DNA of 64,000 nucleotides, from the NCBI RefSeq assembly GCF_029854705.2, contig NZ_CP139035.1, positions 2,790,001-2,854,000 on the forward strand. Direction: 5' to 3'. Made by a program: the position numbers and the translations under genes. The notes beneath the pieces are model-generated. The model saw nothing but the letters and a program-made list of their open reading frames with translations. It did not search any database and was not told the origin of the DNA. Numbering within the stretch: the first letter of the stretch is position 1; each line of letters begins with the position of its first letter. Of the stretch, positions 61,631 to 64,000 are shown one piece after another. Source of the DNA: Akkermansia sp. N21116. Lineage in GTDB: Bacteria > Verrucomicrobiota > Verrucomicrobiia > Verrucomicrobiales > Akkermansiaceae.

Positions 61631-64000
61631 ATGAAACTACGACTTCCTCTCTCTTTGAAGCTTTTACTTCTTACCGCTTGCTCAAACGTTATATTTTTTT
61701 CACAATCAGCTGCTTACGCTTCAGATGGTTTAAGCCTGAACTTTTATAGAAGCGGCGATGACGCCTACCAGGTATCAGGTACCAATATGTTAGGTTTGGA
61801 TCAGGTTATCGCCAATAATTGGAATAACTGTGCTCTGACAACAGGATCAAACGCTGTAACTTGGAACAATTTACACGATAATTTCGGTTCTGCTCTTTCG
61901 GGAGTAACTGCCAGTGTCACAGCTATTCACGGCTGGAGCCATCCCGGAGTAACGGCAGATTCCTCCTTGAATCAAAAGCTCTTGGCTGGTGCCATTTCCG
62001 CGGGAGCCAATTCGTCTCAAACGGTGACGATTGCGAACGTACCTTATCTGACATATAAGGTATATATCTATTTCGGGGGCGATGCCGATGATGCTAATAA
62101 CAAATTTACAGCAATGACCGTCAATGGCACCAGTTATACAGCCGATGGGACAAATGCTGCAAAAATTGGTACGAATACATGGGGAACAAGATCTTCAGTC
62201 AATAATGATTACAATCTGACAATCGGGACAAATGTTCTGGAAATTAATGGCTTGACCGGAACAACACTGACTCTTGCTTCCGTAGCGGCATCAGGTGCCC
62301 GTGGTACGATTGCCGGGATTCAGATCGTGAATACATTCATCGGTCAATACAGGAGCATATCCGAAAATACAATATGGTTGTCCAATACATGGAGTCCAAC
62401 GGAAGCGGGCGCCGACAGCGGCACAGAGGCATGGAAGGGAGCGGAGGCTTCCGCCGTTTTATTGTCGACAGCGACCGGTGATGCCAGCCATGTGGTCACG
62501 ATGGGTAATGTAGAGGCAGCGTTCGTTTCGTTAAAATCGGGTAATGTGACATTTGACGAAGGTTCTCTGACTCTCGGAAATACGGCTATTTTGAACATTA
62601 CCTCGGCTGATAGCATTCTTTCTCTGGGGACAACCGAGCTTTCTTCGTCCCAGTCCATTGCTTTGTCCGGTGAAGGAACATTGAAGATCAAGGAAGACCA
62701 GTCTGTACATAGTTTTTCCGGTTCCTTGGGGAACATCATAGTGGATGATGGCAAAACTCTGACTATTGAAAACAAGAGTGGAAATTTGTCTGCTCCATTG
62801 GTTCTGGGAAGTGGGAGCAAGGTGAAATTGGAAGGAAATGCCGAACAAGGGTTTTCCTCCATTGCATACGGGACGGGAGCTACAGTGGAACTTGTAAGAG
62901 GAACAAAACAGAGCGATTATACATCACTGGCATTTGGCGATGCATCAAATACATCCGGAACCTACACTATTTCAGGGGAAACAGTCAAAGTGACTGGAGA
63001 CGGTCCGGGATGGGCGGGAGTATCCTTGTGGGGTATCGGTAATTTAAGTATTGACGGCGGTAGTAATGGTGACCGGACAAAGGTGACCCTTGAGGAAGGA
63101 TATACGGGAGGCGTGGGAATGCGTTCCGGCCTTCTGGGATGGGATGATGCCGTTAATGTCATGCAAAATGAAGGTGATTCCGACGGAGTTGTAATTTTTC
63201 TGAATGGAGGAGGACTTTTAACTTCGGGATCAACAAATTTTGATATCTACAATGACATCATGATCGGCTCCAACGGAGGAACGATTCGTTTGTATGGTAG
63301 TTCGGCATCAATCTATCACGGTACTATCTCAGGAACGGGGACACTGAAGCATACGGATGGGGGAACATTGAAATTTACCGGAGATATAGATATTGACGGT
63401 GCATTTTATCAGTATGGTCGAAATAGTACCATCACGATGGAAAACAATACCGTCCGTATAGGTGGTAACTATTGTGTAAACCGCTCCGGCGTGACGTCGG
63501 CGCTAAATCTTGTCAATAGCAAGATGACGGTGGAAGGCTCTGGCAGCATTAGCGAAAGCGGCGTCAAACATACCATCAATTTGACTCAAGGTTCTTCCTT
63601 AAAGTTAACGACTACGACATTTCAACTCAATGTATGGGGATGGGGAAATTCGCATACAACCATCAATATCCAGAATGGAAGCGAACTGAATGCTTCCGGA
63701 GTAATCAAAATGGGGAATGACGGATATTCCGTCATTAATTTGATCGATGGAGAAATTTATGTGAAGGGTATCGATTTCCGTAAAACTAGTAACAATGGTA
63801 ATAACGACCGCAAAAACAATGCTTTGATCATGGGCAACCCCGCCGACGGATATTCCGGTAAGGACAATTTGTTGGTGATAGGAGGCGACGGCATCAAGAA
63901 TATCCGGGATCAGTTCACGGGAACACCTCAAGGAGGAGATGTGTCATCTGGACTTTATGAAGCTACGAATATTCAATTGGGAGAAGGAACTGTTCGAGCT
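61631..64000 (+). CDS. Large beta-rich surface or autotransporter-like protein, partial
   Basis: The first 790 residues of a longer protein; the right edge cuts it in frame. It starts with a signal peptide (MKLRLPLSLKLLLLTACSNV and on, ending about residue 30). Next is a globular domain (GLSLNFYRSGDDAYQVSG, YKVYIYFGGDADDANNKF, TIAGIQIVNTF) that resembles carbohydrate- or adhesion-type beta-sandwiches. Long Gly/Ser/Thr-rich, strand-turn repeats follow (FDEGSLTLGNTAILNI, GTLKIKEDQS, LVLGSGSKVKLEGN), as in autotransporter passenger beta-helices. It may lead to a beta-barrel or to a PEP-CTERM-type anchor beyond the edge. Base composition is more AT-rich than that of the neighbours. Confidence 0.8.
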   Translation, partial: MKLRLPLSLKLLLLTACSNVIFFSQSAAYASDGLSLNFYRSGDDAYQVSGTNMLGLDQVIANNWNNCALTTGSNAVTWNNLHDNFGSALSGVTASVTAIHGWSHPGVTADSSLNQKLLAGAISAGANSSQTVTIANVPYLTYKVYIYFGGDADDANNKFTAMTVNGTSYTADGTNAAKIGTNTWGTRSSVNNDYNLTIGTNVLEINGLTGTTLTLASVAASGARGTIAGIQIVNTFIGQYRSISENTIWLSNTWSPTEAGADSGTEAWKGAEASAVLLSTATGDASHVVTMGNVEAAFVSLKSGNVTFDEGSLTLGNTAILNITSADSILSLGTTELSSSQSIALSGEGTLKIKEDQSVHSFSGSLGNIIVDDGKTLTIENKSGNLSAPLVLGSGSKVKLEGNAEQGFSSIAYGTGATVELVRGTKQSDYTSLAFGDASNTSGTYTISGETVKVTGDGPGWAGVSLWGIGNLSIDGGSNGDRTKVTLEEGYTGGVGMRSGLLGWDDAVNVMQNEGDSDGVVIFLNGGGLLTSGSTNFDIYNDIMIGSNGGTIRLYGSSASIYHGTISGTGTLKHTDGGTLKFTGDIDIDGAFYQYGRNSTITMENNTVRIGGNYCVNRSGVTSALNLVNSKMTVEGSGSISESGVKHTINLTQGSSLKLTTTTFQLNVWGWGNSHTTINIQNGSELNASGVIKMGNDGYSVINLIDGEIYVKGIDFRKTSNNGNNDRKNNALIMGNPADGYSGKDNLLVIGGDGIKNIRDQFTGTPQGGDVSSGLYEATNIQLGEGTVRA

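Noticed and set aside
61543-61749. A 68-codon hydrophobic frame before the surface-protein gene
   Set aside because: It overlaps the start of the surface protein in another frame, and its hydrophobicity follows from AT-rich, T-rich DNA.

Overview
The window looks like chromosomal DNA of a Gram-negative bacterium of the Verrucomicrobiota, most likely Akkermansia or a close relative. Supporting points are moderately GC-rich coding DNA, weak or absent Shine-Dalgarno sequences, lipoprotein signals and outer-membrane efflux parts, a compact MoxR/DUF58/VWA (Bat) cluster, a complex I operon that starts at nuoD, and surface or carbohydrate-active proteins typical of a gut commensal. The genus is inferred from gene content, not from a database comparison. 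I see no tRNA, rRNA, CRISPR array, insertion sequence or prophage.

Layout. 0-3.2 kb: a MarR-type repressor followed by an RND efflux adaptor and the start of its inner-membrane pump, all leftward, with palindromic operators at the repressor start. 3.3-5 kb: bioB facing a YlbF-like protein with a cysteine/histidine tail. 5-8.5 kb: a leftward HlyD-like/FtsX-like/TolC-like export operon with no ATPase in it. 8.5-14.5 kb: a lipoprotein, nagB, a very large AsmA-like protein and a DUF2062 membrane protein. 14.7-18 kb: tlyA, fabI and dnaA; the AT-rich gap beside dnaA shows no convincing DnaA boxes. 18.6-26.8 kb: the rightward MoxR/Bat cluster, in which BatB-BatC and BatD-BatE are fused and the first fusion carries a 12-bp repeat array. 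26.9-32.8 kb: OsmC, an ECF sigma/anti-sigma/PDZ cassette, an FAH-family enzyme, an EcsC-like protein and aroA. 32.8-36.2 kb: a leftward ion transporter and metal-chelating protein, and a divergent PAS-PAS-SpoIIE phosphatase.

36.3-49.7 kb holds eleven complex I genes, nuoD to nuoN, in order. nuoA, nuoB and nuoC are not next to them. NuoH has about 47 extra residues in its first loop, and NuoJ has about 200 extra hydrophilic residues between its fourth and fifth membrane helices.

49.8-64 kb is more accessory in character: a GH97 glycosidase, a superfamily 2 helicase with two membrane helices in its C-terminal part, a GH105-DUF4861 enzyme, a DUF457 membrane protein, an S6 (IgA-protease/SPATE-like) secreted protease without a beta-barrel, an MFS transporter, and the start of a long, AT-richer, beta-rich surface protein that runs off the end. 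The best candidates for something undescribed are the membrane helicase, the NuoJ insertion, the barrel-less S6 protease and the ATPase-less export operon.
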